Made by a program: the position numbers and the translations under genes. Below, in pieces: positions 7,015-14,255 of a DNA stretch of 14,255 nt. Every line of letters begins with the position of its first letter. Position 1 is the first letter of the stretch. Source of the DNA: JAYVJM01 sp043769275 (GTDB lineage Bacteria; Pseudomonadota; Gammaproteobacteria; Pseudomonadales; UBA7239); assembly GCA_043769275.1 (NCBI GenBank), contig JAYVJM010000008.1:1-14255 (forward strand), read 5' to 3'. The notes beneath the pieces are model-generated. The model was not told the origin of the DNA. It saw only the letters and a program-made list of their open reading frames with translations, and ran no database searches.

Positions 7015-8859
7015 TTAATCCAACAGTTGTTCGTCACGTACAGCGCCAGTATCGGCACTCGTTACAAATTTAGCGTAGACTTTTAGCGCAGTAGATATTT
7101 GGTGTGGGCGCGGCGCGGCGGGCTTCCACGCTTGCTTGCCCTTAGCCTCCGCTGCCCTTCGGCGCTTTGCCAACTCATCCGCGTTTAGCAATACGTTTAT
7201 TGCGCGCTGCGGAATATCTATGCGAATACGGTCACCGTTCTCAATTAACGCAATCGCACCGCCTGCCGCCGCTTCAGGGGATATGTGACCAATAGATAAG
7301 CCAGAAGTGCCGCCAGAAAAACGTCCGTCAGTCAATAACGCGCACACCTTGCCCAAGCCTTTGGACTTTATGTAGCTGGTTGGGTACAGCATTTCCTGCA
7401 TGCCAGGCCCGCCTTTTGGCCCCTCATAACGCACAACCACCACATCGCCGGCCTTAACGCGATCATCCAAAATAGCTTGCACGGCCTCGTCTTGGCTTTC
7501 ACAGACAAAAGCAGAACCCTCAAACACAAAGTTACTTTCGTCCACACCAGAGGTTTTCACCACACAGCCTTTTTCGGCAATATTGCCGGTGAGCACAGCC
7601 AAGCCGCCCTCTGCGCTATAGGCATGTGCCAACGAGCGAATGCAGCCAGTAGCGCGGTCGTCGTCAAGTGACGGCCAGCGCGTGTCCTGACTAAACGCCG
7701 TCTGCGTAGGAATGCCCGCCGGCCCCGCGCTATAAAAATGCTTCACGGCCGGATTTTGCGTGACGGTGATATCCCACTCATCCAATGCCGCTTGCAAGGT
7801 TTTGCTGTGCACCGTCGGCACGTCGGCATGGAGCAACTTGGCGCGGTTTAATTCAGCCAAAATAGCCATGATGCCGCCGGCACGGTGTACATCTTCCATG
7901 TGATAGAGTGGCGTGTTGGGCGCGACTTTGCACAATTGGGGAATGTTGCGCGACAGACGGTCAATGTCCTGCATCGTAAACGGGACGCGCGCCTCATGGG
8001 CGATAGCCAGCAAATGCAGGATGGTATTGGTGGAGCCGCCCATGGCGATATCCAACGTCATCGCGTTTTCAAAGGCTTTAAAAGACGCGACATTGCGTGG
8101 CAATACCGACACATCATCCTGTTCGTAATAACGGCGCGTGATATTCACCACGGTTTTGGCGGCATCTAAAAACAACTGTTTTCGATCTGCGTGCGTGGCG
8201 AGCATCGAACCATTGCCTGGCAATGCCACCCCCAATGCTTCAGCCAGACAATTCATAGAGTTGGCGGTAAACATACCAGAACAAGAACCGCACGTCGGGC
8301 AGGCACTGCGCTCGTATTCGGCGACTTTCTCATCACTGGCATTGGAGTCGGCGGCGATCACCATTGCATCAACCAAGTCGAGCTTGTGTTTGGACAGCTT
8401 CGTTTTGCCCGCCTCCATCGGCCCGCCCGACACAAACACGCACGGGATATTAAGCCGCATGGCAGCCATCATCATGCCAGGGGTGATTTTGTCGCAATTG
8501 GAAATACACACCATCGCGTCGGCGCAATGGCCGTTGACCATGTATTCCACAGAATCGGCAATCAACTCGCGCGAGGGCAGCGAATACAACATGCCGTCAT
8601 GCCCCATCGCGATGCCATCGTCGATAGCAATCGTATTGAATTCTTTGGCCACGCCGCCATGCACTTCTATTTCACGCGCCACCATCTGCCCTAAATCTTT
8701 TAAATGCACATGGCCGGGTACAAACTGCGTAAAGGAGTTTACAACGGCAATAATCGGCTTCTGAAAATCCGCATCTTTCATGCCTGTCGCGCGCCACAGC
8801 GCACGAGCACCCGCCATATTGCGGCCAGCCGTGGAGGTTTTTGATCGGTAAATCGGCAT
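7015..8859 (-). CDS. ilvD: Dihydroxyacid dehydratase
   Basis: A 614-residue protein matching E. coli IlvD (616 residues) almost end to end. It converts 2,3-dihydroxyisovalerate and 2,3-dihydroxy-3-methylvalerate to the 2-keto acids that precede valine, leucine and isoleucine. Cluster and active-site marks are C122-D-K124 in ISNCDKITPG and the cysteine-rich CPTCGSCSGMF (187-197). At the position where [2Fe-2S]-type enzymes carry an extra cysteine ('TPC'), this one has Gly (VPGH, 47-50) as in E. coli, suggesting the oxygen-sensitive [4Fe-4S] class. I choose the ATG at 8859 (MPIYRSKTST), which follows AGAGAGG at a six-base spacing and aligns with the E. coli start; a TTG frame extends 15 codons further up but has no homology. 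It is divergent from asd, with 167 bases between the start codons. Confidence 0.95.
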   Translation of the reverse strand: MPIYRSKTSTAGRNMAGARALWRATGMKDADFQKPIIAVVNSFTQFVPGHVHLKDLGQMVAREIEVHGGVAKEFNTIAIDDGIAMGHDGMLYSLPSRELIADSVEYMVNGHCADAMVCISNCDKITPGMMMAAMRLNIPCVFVSGGPMEAGKTKLSKHKLDLVDAMVIAADSNASDEKVAEYERSACPTCGSCSGMFTANSMNCLAEALGVALPGNGSMLATHADRKQLFLDAAKTVVNITRRYYEQDDVSVLPRNVASFKAFENAMTLDIAMGGSTNTILHLLAIAHEARVPFTMQDIDRLSRNIPQLCKVAPNTPLYHMEDVHRAGGIMAILAELNRAKLLHADVPTVHSKTLQAALDEWDITVTQNPAVKHFYSAGPAGIPTQTAFSQDTRWPSLDDDRATGCIRSLAHAYSAEGGLAVLTGNIAEKGCVVKTSGVDESNFVFEGSAFVCESQDEAVQAILDDRVKAGDVVVVRYEGPKGGPGMQEMLYPTSYIKSKGLGKVCALLTDGRFSGGTSGLSIGHISPEAAAGGAIALIENGDRIRIDIPQRAINVLLNADELAKRRRAAEAKGKQAWKPAAPRPHQISTALKVYAKFVTSADTGAVRDEQLLD

Positions 8860-9026
8860 AAAAAACCTCTCTGTTTGCGCAGACAAATGATAAGACAAGA
8901 GCAAGACAACACAGCTACCATGTTACCACGCCGACGTAAGGTGCATTGATGCTAGGGTGTGTTGCCATCGCTTTGCCGTTAAACTGGCAAAAACAGCACT
9001 GTAAAACGCCCAAACAGAGGTGAAAC

Positions 9027-10142
9027 ATGAATAAAGTCGGGTTTATCGGCTGGCGCGGAATGGTCGGCTCGGTACTAATGCAGCGCATGCGAGAAGAAGA
9101 AGACTTTCGTGACATCACGCCGTATTTCTTCTCCACGTCACAACAAGGACAGCCCGCCCCCGCCATCGGCAAGCCAGTCACGACACTGCTCGACGCACAC
9201 GACATCGACGCGCTGCGCGATATGGACGTGATCGTTAGCTGCCAAGGCGGCGACTACAGCAAAGCGGTGTATCCGAAGCTGGATGCCTCTGGCTGGATGG
9301 GCGTGTGGATTGATGCAGCTTCCGCCATGCGCATGGATAAAGATGCCATCATTGTGCTTGACCCTGTCAATTTAAACGTGATCGAACGCGGCCTGAATCA
9401 CGGCATACGCAAATTTATTGGCGGCAACTGCACCGTCAGCCTGATGCTAATGGCGCTCGGCGGCTTGTTCCGCGAAGGGCTGGTGGAATGGGTATCATCC
9501 ATGACATACCAAGCCGCTTCCGGTGCCGGCGCGCAAGCCATGCGCGAGCTGTTAAGCCAGATGCACGTGTTAGGCAATAGCGTGACGAGCGAACTGAATA
9601 CGCCGGCGGCGGAAATTCTCGACATTGATCGCCGCATCATTGCCGCCATGCGCGCATCGACTTTTCCTACGGAACAATTTTCTGCACCGTTAGCCGGCAG
9701 CCTGATCCCGTGGATAGACAGCGTCCTACCCAACGGTCAAAGCCGCGAAGAATGGAAAGGGCAGGCAGAAACGAACAAAATTCTCGGCTTACCCGATAAC
9801 CAGACCATCCCCATCGACGGCCTGTGCGTGCGCATTGGCACCATGCGCTGTCACAGCCAGGCGTTTACCATAAAACTCAAGCGCGAAGTGCCACCAGCCG
9901 AGATAGAAAGCATCATTGCCAGCGCGAATGACTGGGTAAAACTGGTGCCCAATGACAAAACCACCAGCGTGCAACAACTGACACCCGTAGCCGTTACAGG
10001 CACCCTCAGCGTACCTGTAGGGCGCGTGCGGCGGCTCAGCATGGGGTCAAATTATTTGTCGGCCTTTAGCGTGGGCGATCAGTTGCTATGGGGCGCGGCA
10101 GAACCCTTGCGGCGCATGTTGCGCATTATTGTAGAGGGCTAA
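9027..10142 (+). CDS. asd: Aspartate-semialdehyde dehydrogenase
   Basis: A 371-residue enzyme of the Gram-negative Asd type (E. coli 367). It reduces aspartyl phosphate to aspartate semialdehyde, the branch point to lysine, diaminopimelate, threonine and methionine. The N-terminal GWRGMVGS (8-15) is the NADP-binding loop; the catalytic cysteine is C135 in GGNCTVS, with Q162 in TYQAASG, and R269 and H276 in CVRIGTMRCHSQAF matching E. coli R267 and H274. All are present. An SD-like GAGGTG precedes the ATG at 9027. The usg paralogue often found after asd in gammaproteobacteria is absent; fimV follows after 286 bases, as in betaproteobacteria. Confidence 0.96.
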   Translation: MNKVGFIGWRGMVGSVLMQRMREEEDFRDITPYFFSTSQQGQPAPAIGKPVTTLLDAHDIDALRDMDVIVSCQGGDYSKAVYPKLDASGWMGVWIDAASAMRMDKDAIIVLDPVNLNVIERGLNHGIRKFIGGNCTVSLMLMALGGLFREGLVEWVSSMTYQAASGAGAQAMRELLSQMHVLGNSVTSELNTPAAEILDIDRRIIAAMRASTFPTEQFSAPLAGSLIPWIDSVLPNGQSREEWKGQAETNKILGLPDNQTIPIDGLCVRIGTMRCHSQAFTIKLKREVPPAEIESIIASANDWVKLVPNDKTTSVQQLTPVAVTGTLSVPVGRVRRLSMGSNYLSAFSVGDQLLWGAAEPLRRMLRIIVEG

Positions 10143-10428
10143 TTCCCCTCGCCGCACGCGTTTTTTACCACAATAAAACACCCGGGCGTGGTCGTTGGCG
10201 GCACCGGTTCGCCACGCCAGGAAACTGTAGGGCTGCCAGTGTGTTAGCCCTGTATTTGAATCCCTATTCTATATTTTTGTTTTTTTATCTTGTACATTGG
10301 CTACACTCGCTATAGCGCGGATGGCCTTCCTCGGATTAGCAGGGCTGCTTCTAACTGAGGATGCCTGTTTTTTTGTGATAGGAAATAAAGGTAATGCCAA
10401 AAAACAGTCGTAAGTAAAGGATTTGTCT
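10143..10428 (+). promoter_or_regulatory. Structured gap before fimV: hairpins and possible promoter
   Basis: No gene is seen here. There are several inverted repeats: GGCGTGG 10185-10191 with CCACGCC 10212-10218 (seven pairs), AGGGCT 10229-10234 with AGCCCT 10246-10251 (six pairs), and CCTC..TTAG 10329-10339 with CTAA..GAGG 10351-10360. One of the first two may end the asd transcript, though no U-run follows directly. A possible promoter is TTGTAC (10290-10295) with TATAGC (10311-10316), at a short 15-base spacing. That would leave a leader of about 105 bases before the fimV ATG, ending in a seven-T run at 10368-10374 and AAAGGA at 10416-10421 as the SD. Confidence 0.35.
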
Positions 10429-13059
10429 ATGCAACGTAAATACCTCATCGCACTCTCCGCCTTGGTGGCCAGTCTCGTGTTGCGCGAAGCGCAAGCCATA
10501 GGCTTGGCCGATATCTCTCTGCGCACAGGGCTCAATCAGCCTTTGCGCGCGGACATACCTTTATTGCAAGCAAAGAATCTGGATGAGAGTCAAATCGAGG
10601 TAAGCCTCGCGCCGCTAGAAGATTTCAAAAACGCCAAAATTGATTACAACTTCATCCTCAACAGCCTGCGTTTTAAAGTAGACCTCAGCAACCCCAAAAA
10701 TCCCAAAGTGTGGGTAACGACTACCCAGCCAATTACTGAACCTTATCTCAATTTTTTACTCCAAATACAGTGGCCTAACGGCCGTTTGCTGCGTGAGTAT
10801 ACCCTGCTGCTGGACGTGCCCGCGAACACCGCTAAGCAGCGCATACAGCCCTTAGCCGCAGGCCAAGCTGTGCCGCGCGACCACTCCCTCACCACCACAA
10901 GGAGAAGCGGCACACTAACGCCCTCTGTGCTGCCTATGCGCGGCAAGCCGCTCATGAATCAGGAAACACTCGCCTACCGCTCGCCGTCGCGATCCGGCGT
11001 GCGCGTGCGCCGTGCAACGGCAGCAGAAATTAGCGCCACAGTGCAGGCGCAGCACAACAGACCCAGCGCCGAACAAACCACGCCCAACGCCGAATCCGAC
11101 GCAACTGCAGAGCAAACGGCCACAGCCCCCGTTTACGGCCCCACACGCAGGCGCGACACGCTCTGGCTCATTGCCCAGCGCATGCGTCGTCACGGCAGCT
11201 TGCAACAAAACATGTTGGCCATTCAGCAGCTGAACCCTCATGCTTTTGTCGACAACAATATAAACCGACTGAAGAAAGGGGAGCACCTGCGCTTGCCCAC
11301 ACCAGCCGACATCAAGCTCATCAACCCAGCCGATGCCATCGCTGCCACTGAGACACAATACGCCCAGTGGAAAAACAAAACATCCACGCAGGCACCAGAG
11401 CCGCCCTCGCAATTGGTGGCAGCCACAGCAAGTGAAAATGCTGCCGCCGTTGACGATAAACTGCGTTTAACGACCCTCTCCAAAACGGACGCATCCCATG
11501 CCGACCCGATTGCTGGCGAACGCGCTGCGCTCGAAGCAAGACTAACATCCGATACGGAAGAAGTCGGCCGCATGACGCGCGAACAACAAGATCGGCTGTC
11601 GCGTAGAGATGATCTGGACGCGCAAATCAGCAATGCCGAGCGCTTAATCACACTGCAGAGCAGCGAACTTGCTGCACTGCAACTCAAAATGGCAGAAGAA
11701 CAAGCGGCAAACGCCGTCAGCACAGCGGCATCAACCGATAAACCAGCGGCTCCCAACGCCAAATTCCCTACTACACAGCCAACAACGCCACCCGCGCCTG
11801 CAGCAAACACAGCCGCACCCCCCCCCCCCAACCAAAAAAAGCTCACACCAACTGTGGATAAAAAGCCCCCTGCTGTCGCGCCAGCGGCCGCAGAAGAACC
11901 ACTGTTTAATACACCGATGCTTGCTGGAATAGCCGCCCTCTTTGCTGCGCTATTGGCTTGGTTTGCTTATCGCTTCGTAGCCAACAAACGCGAAGAAGAA
12001 GAATACGATTATGAATACGAGCTGGATGAAGACGAAGATGAAGATGAAACGCTAGGAGATGAAACCGCTTTTGAGACGAGCCCTGTACACAGCAATGTAC
12101 GAAAAGAGACGCTTCCAACAGCGGTCGTTCCCGAAGCAGATGCCGAGCCGGAAACTGGCGATGTCTTGGGCGAAGCCGATATTTATATTTCTTTCGGCGG
12201 CTTTGATAAAGGCGCTAACCTGCTAAAAACAGCCATTAAGAACGAGCCAAGCCGAAGCGACTACCGCGTAAAACTACTAGAGCTTTACAAAGAAACAAGC
12301 AATTTGTCGGCTTTTGACGATGCCTACCAGGACTTGTTACTGCTCAATGAGCCAGCCGCCAACCAACGCGCTGAGGAATTGCGCAGCAAAATACAAGGCG
12401 CGGCCGAGAAACGTATCGTCCCTGCCAACATCAACAGTAACGCCCCTACAATCAACAAAGACAGCGTCCAGCCCATACTGTCCACTGCAGCGACACCCAG
12501 CACACCCATTGCCGCAGCGGCGAACAAGCCCACATTTGATTTCGATCTGGACATAGACCCGCCTGCGAACAGCTCCGCAGCAGTAGACAACACGGCACCT
12601 GCCGCCTCTCCCGCTTTTGATTTCAGCCTAGACACAGAGCACGCTTTCGACGCGCCGACTAAAAAGCCTGAGGCACCACCCGCTGCTGCCGCCAAGCTGG
12701 ACAACAACATCTTGGATTTTGCGACCCTAGACGACATCGACCTAGAAGCCATGACAACGGATCATGAAGAGCTGTCTTTTGACACCATCCCTGATTTTGG
12801 TTCAGCGATTACGGAAAAGCCCTCCTCGACTATCCATGCGGCTGACAACATGCTGATGTTGGCCGACGCAGATGCCGATGACGAAGAGCTCGGGTTTCTC
12901 TCAGGCACCGACGAAGCCGCCACCAAGCTTGATTTAGCGCGCGCTTATATCGACATGGGTGATAAAAACGGCGCCAAAGACATATTAGAGGAAGTGTTAG
13001 AAGAAGGCCGTGACGAACAAAAACATGAGGCAAAAACACTGCTCGCCAGCATGGCCTAA
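10429..13059 (+). CDS. fimV: FimV/TspA-family pilus-assembly and polarity protein
   Basis: An 876-residue protein with FimV layout: a signal peptide (residues 1 to about 23, ending EAQA before IGLADI); the conserved FimV N-terminal domain (about 24-130, with LNQPLRADIPL); a LysM-like peptidoglycan-binding segment (about 235-288, TLWLIAQ through RLP); a coiled coil (about 361-430); a Pro/Ala-rich linker; one transmembrane helix (about 497-518); an acidic run (about 521-545); a TPR-like part (about 581-635); and the C-terminal FimV motif (about 830-876, LDLARAYIDMGD). FimV anchors in the inner membrane, binds peptidoglycan, and supports type IV pilus secretin assembly, cAMP signalling and polar positioning. 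ATG 10429 follows AAAGGA at seven bases and begins the signal peptide; a TTG two codons earlier is less likely. A 12-C run encodes P464-P467 just before the TM segment (see findings). Confidence 0.93.
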   Translation: MQRKYLIALSALVASLVLREAQAIGLADISLRTGLNQPLRADIPLLQAKNLDESQIEVSLAPLEDFKNAKIDYNFILNSLRFKVDLSNPKNPKVWVTTTQPITEPYLNFLLQIQWPNGRLLREYTLLLDVPANTAKQRIQPLAAGQAVPRDHSLTTTRRSGTLTPSVLPMRGKPLMNQETLAYRSPSRSGVRVRRATAAEISATVQAQHNRPSAEQTTPNAESDATAEQTATAPVYGPTRRRDTLWLIAQRMRRHGSLQQNMLAIQQLNPHAFVDNNINRLKKGEHLRLPTPADIKLINPADAIAATETQYAQWKNKTSTQAPEPPSQLVAATASENAAAVDDKLRLTTLSKTDASHADPIAGERAALEARLTSDTEEVGRMTREQQDRLSRRDDLDAQISNAERLITLQSSELAALQLKMAEEQAANAVSTAASTDKPAAPNAKFPTTQPTTPPAPAANTAAPPPPNQKKLTPTVDKKPPAVAPAAAEEPLFNTPMLAGIAALFAALLAWFAYRFVANKREEEEYDYEYELDEDEDEDETLGDETAFETSPVHSNVRKETLPTAVVPEADAEPETGDVLGEADIYISFGGFDKGANLLKTAIKNEPSRSDYRVKLLELYKETSNLSAFDDAYQDLLLLNEPAANQRAEELRSKIQGAAEKRIVPANINSNAPTINKDSVQPILSTAATPSTPIAAAANKPTFDFDLDIDPPANSSAAVDNTAPAASPAFDFSLDTEHAFDAPTKKPEAPPAAAAKLDNNILDFATLDDIDLEAMTTDHEELSFDTIPDFGSAITEKPSSTIHAADNMLMLADADADDEELGFLSGTDEAATKLDLARAYIDMGDKNGAKDILEEVLEEGRDEQKHEAKTLLASMA
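11818..11829 (+). repeat. Poly-C homopolymer (12 C) inside fimV
   Basis: Twelve consecutive C bases encode four prolines in frame. One extra C leads to a TAA within about 11 codons; one fewer leads to a TAG ending at 11932. Both fall before or at the start of the transmembrane segment. Homopolymers of this length slip readily in bacteria and underlie phase variation in Neisseria and others. Confidence 0.9.
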
Positions 13060-13137
13060 AACGAAAAACAGGCCGGCCACACCGAAAGAGAGCATCATTT
13101 GATTGCAGTAAAAACCTACAAACGCAACGCAGAAATC

Positions 13138-13170
13138 ATGCCCGGCCAGCAACTCCCGCCGGGCATTTTT
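13138..13170 (+). terminator. Terminator-like hairpin over the truA start codon
   Basis: ATGCCCGGC (13138-13146) pairs perfectly with GCCGGGCAT (13158-13166) around an 11-base loop, followed by a T run (13167-13170, continuous with the last stem T). It is placed 79 bases after the fimV stop, where a fimV terminator would be, yet its first three bases are the likely truA ATG. It may attenuate read-through from fimV, hide the start codon, or both. Confidence 0.55.
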
Positions 13171-14001
13171 CGTATTGCACTCGGCGTGGAATACGTTGGC
13201 ACGCGCTATAGCGGCTGGCAAAAAATGCCCCCTTGTACCGCAACCGGCAAAGCGATGCGCACCGTTCAGGGCGAATTGGAGCAAGCGCTGTCGAAAATCG
13301 CCGCTGCATCCGTTTTGCTTACCTGTGCCGGCCGCACGGATGCCGGCGTACACGCCACCGGCCAAGTCGTGCATTTCGACACAGCGGCAGAGCGCCCCGA
13401 AAAAGCGTGGGTGCTGGGCGGCAACGCCCATTTGCCTGCCAGCATACGCATCCAGTGGGCGCGGCCTGTTGCGCCGCAATTTCATGCGCGTTTTTCCGCT
13501 CGCATGCGCACCTACCGTTATTTGATCGCCAACACCCCCGCACAGCCTGCCATCACAAACGGGCAGTGCCTGTGGGCACGAGAGCCGCTGGATATTCAAA
13601 CGATGCAACAGGCTGCACAGTTTTGTATCGGTGAACACGACTTCAGCTCCGTGCGCGGCTCACACTGTCAAGCCAAAAACCCCGTGCGCACCCTGCACCG
13701 CTTTAGCGTTACAAACAACAACGGCTGGATTGTTATCGAAATCTGCGGCAATGCTTTTTTGCAACACATGGTGCGCAATTTGATGGGCTTGTTACTGCCC
13801 GTCGGTCGCGGAGAGCGCCCGCCCACGTGGGTACGCGACGTATTGGCCGCGCGTGACCGCAAACAAGCAGGCAAAACAGAATACGCTGGCGCGCTGTATC
13901 TGGTGCGAGTTGAATATGGCGAAGAACACCGTCTGCCAATTCGAGCCAAAGGACCGTTTATGTTGGCGGATGAGATTGATGCCCAATGCGCTGGCGACTG
14001 A
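13138..14001 (+). CDS. truA: tRNA pseudouridine(38-40) synthase
   Basis: A 287-residue enzyme that makes pseudouridine at positions 38-40 of the tRNA anticodon arm. It shows the catalytic AGRTDAGVHA motif with its essential aspartate, the N-terminal IALGVEYVGTRYSGWQ, the middle RFSARMRTYRYLI, and the C-terminal NAFLQHMVRNLMG typical of TruA. Compared with E. coli TruA (270 residues) there is a short insertion after GWQ (KMPPCTATGKAM) before the conserved VQGELEQAL. The start is uncertain: ATG 13138 fits the family's length but lies in a hairpin and has no SD; TTG 13099, 13 codons earlier, has GAGAG at a six-base spacing. It follows fimV on the same strand, as in Pseudomonas and Burkholderia; trpF, the usual next gene there, is not found here. 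Confidence 0.93.
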   Translation: MPGQQLPPGIFRIALGVEYVGTRYSGWQKMPPCTATGKAMRTVQGELEQALSKIAAASVLLTCAGRTDAGVHATGQVVHFDTAAERPEKAWVLGGNAHLPASIRIQWARPVAPQFHARFSARMRTYRYLIANTPAQPAITNGQCLWAREPLDIQTMQQAAQFCIGEHDFSSVRGSHCQAKNPVRTLHRFSVTNNNGWIVIEICGNAFLQHMVRNLMGLLLPVGRGERPPTWVRDVLAARDRKQAGKTEYAGALYLVRVEYGEEHRLPIRAKGPFMLADEIDAQCAGD

Positions 14002-14041
14002 TAGCCCGCCCAAAGAGCACCTGACCTATGCTGCAAAAAGC

Positions 14042-14152
14042 GGAATCTTTCATACGGCCATTGTCATCAAACTCCATCCACGCCTTTGCCACGGAGGATT
14101 GATTAGGAATGGTGAGCATGCGCATCCAGCGCCCAAGCACGCGCATCAGCTA
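14042..14152 (-). pseudogene. arsH: arsH remnant (NADPH-dependent FMN reductase of arsenic resistance), truncated at both ends
   Basis: On the minus strand, bases 14146 to 14042 encode about 35 residues that match the C-terminal part of ArsH as I remember it: RVLGRWMRM, then TIPNQSSVAKA, then EFDDNGRMKDS. Full ArsH is about 230-250 residues; this keeps only a short piece. An in-frame TAG at 14150-14152 ends the similarity upstream, close to the IS630-like element, and downstream the match stops before truA is reached. No SD or promoter fits the ATG at 14146, so this is a dead fragment, not a small gene. ArsH oxidises trivalent organoarsenicals or acts as a flavin reductase in ars operons. The rest of the operon is not in the window. 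Confidence 0.65.
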
Positions 14153-14202
14153 AACGGCTATAGCTAATCGCATAAACAACAAGACATGAATACACTAATC
14201 AG

Positions 14203-14255
14203 ATGAGCTACAGTCAAGACCTTAAAAAACGCGTGTTGTTGCATATCAAAAAGGG
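14203..14255 (+). CDS. IS630-family transposase, N-terminal fragment (runs off the window)
   Basis: An ATG at 14203 opens a frame to the window end encoding 17 full codons, MSYSQDLKKRVLLHIKK, plus part of a glycine codon. This matches the standard start of IS630-type transposases ('MSYSxDLRxRVxxxxxxG'), the first helix of the helix-turn-helix domain. IS630 elements insert at TA dinucleotides, and several TA steps lie between 14151 and 14165, so the element's left end is probably there, next to the arsH remnant. The inverted repeat cannot be confirmed with only one end visible. Confidence 0.75.
   Translation, partial: MSYSQDLKKRVLLHIKK

Noticed and set aside
7698..7706. GCCGTCTG as part of a Neisseria-type DNA uptake sequence
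   Set aside because: The match is incomplete (lacks the terminal AA), I noticed it only once, and it lies inside ilvD, so it is likely chance.
8138..8764. A 208-codon plus-strand ORF opposite ilvD
   Set aside because: It is antisense to a highly conserved enzyme and has no recognisable domain or SD; it is a composition-driven shadow.
8860..8904. TTG-started 15-codon extension of ilvD with several Leu codons, as an attenuator leader peptide
   Set aside because: It is in frame with ilvD without a stop, and no terminator hairpin or alternative fold is seen; the ATG at 8859 has the proper SD.
10185..10218. Seven-pair hairpin after asd as a firm Rho-independent terminator
   Set aside because: No U-run follows the stem, so I keep it only as a possible structure in the gap.
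13958..14146. The whole 62-codon minus-strand ORF as a real small gene
   Set aside because: Only its first about 35 codons resemble ArsH; the rest is antisense to truA, and there is no SD, so I call it a gene remnant.
1..14255. CRISPR arrays, tRNA or rRNA genes, prophage genes
   Set aside because: No regularly spaced direct repeats, cloverleaf patterns or phage structural genes were seen on either strand.

Overview
The window reads as a chromosomal segment of a Gram-negative proteobacterium, most likely a betaproteobacterium. The asd-fimV-truA order, with no usg gene between asd and fimV, is typical of that class. The LetAB-type lipid transport genes, FimV and GltP all imply an outer membrane or a proteobacterial envelope. 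GC is moderate. The genus cannot be read from the sequence. The segment is bracketed by mobile DNA: the start of a DDE transposase gene runs off the left edge (minus strand), and the start of an IS630-like transposase gene runs off the right edge (plus strand).

Left part (1-4739, mostly plus strand): transposase start, a symmetrical terminator hairpin, a RelBE-type toxin-antitoxin pair with a visible operator palindrome, then a letA-letB operon for phospholipid transport across the envelope. LetB has the full seven MCE domains, but LetA is only a half-size, single-module protein. A palindromic intergenic repeat separates letB from crcB, a fluoride channel gene.

Middle part (4758-8859, minus strand): gltP (glutamate/aspartate:H+ symporter), a dedA-family membrane protein, and ilvD (dihydroxyacid dehydratase). 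ilvD and dedA are 50 bases apart and may be co-transcribed. Between gltP and dedA, on the plus strand, is an unannotated 33-codon ORF with a strong Shine-Dalgarno and one predicted membrane helix.

Right part (9027-14001, plus strand): asd, a 286-base structured gap, fimV and truA. fimV has a 12-C homopolymer just before its transmembrane segment; a one-base slip in either direction would truncate the protein, so it is a candidate phase-variation switch. A terminator-like hairpin sits exactly on the likely truA start codon. After truA, where trpF often follows in related genomes, there is a minus-strand remnant of arsH (arsenic-resistance flavoprotein), truncated next to the IS630-like element.

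Most of the window is ordinary core metabolism and envelope biology. The points of interest are the fimV poly-C tract, the half-size LetA paired with a complete LetB, the small membrane ORF, the hairpin at the truA start, and the scars left by mobile DNA at both ends.
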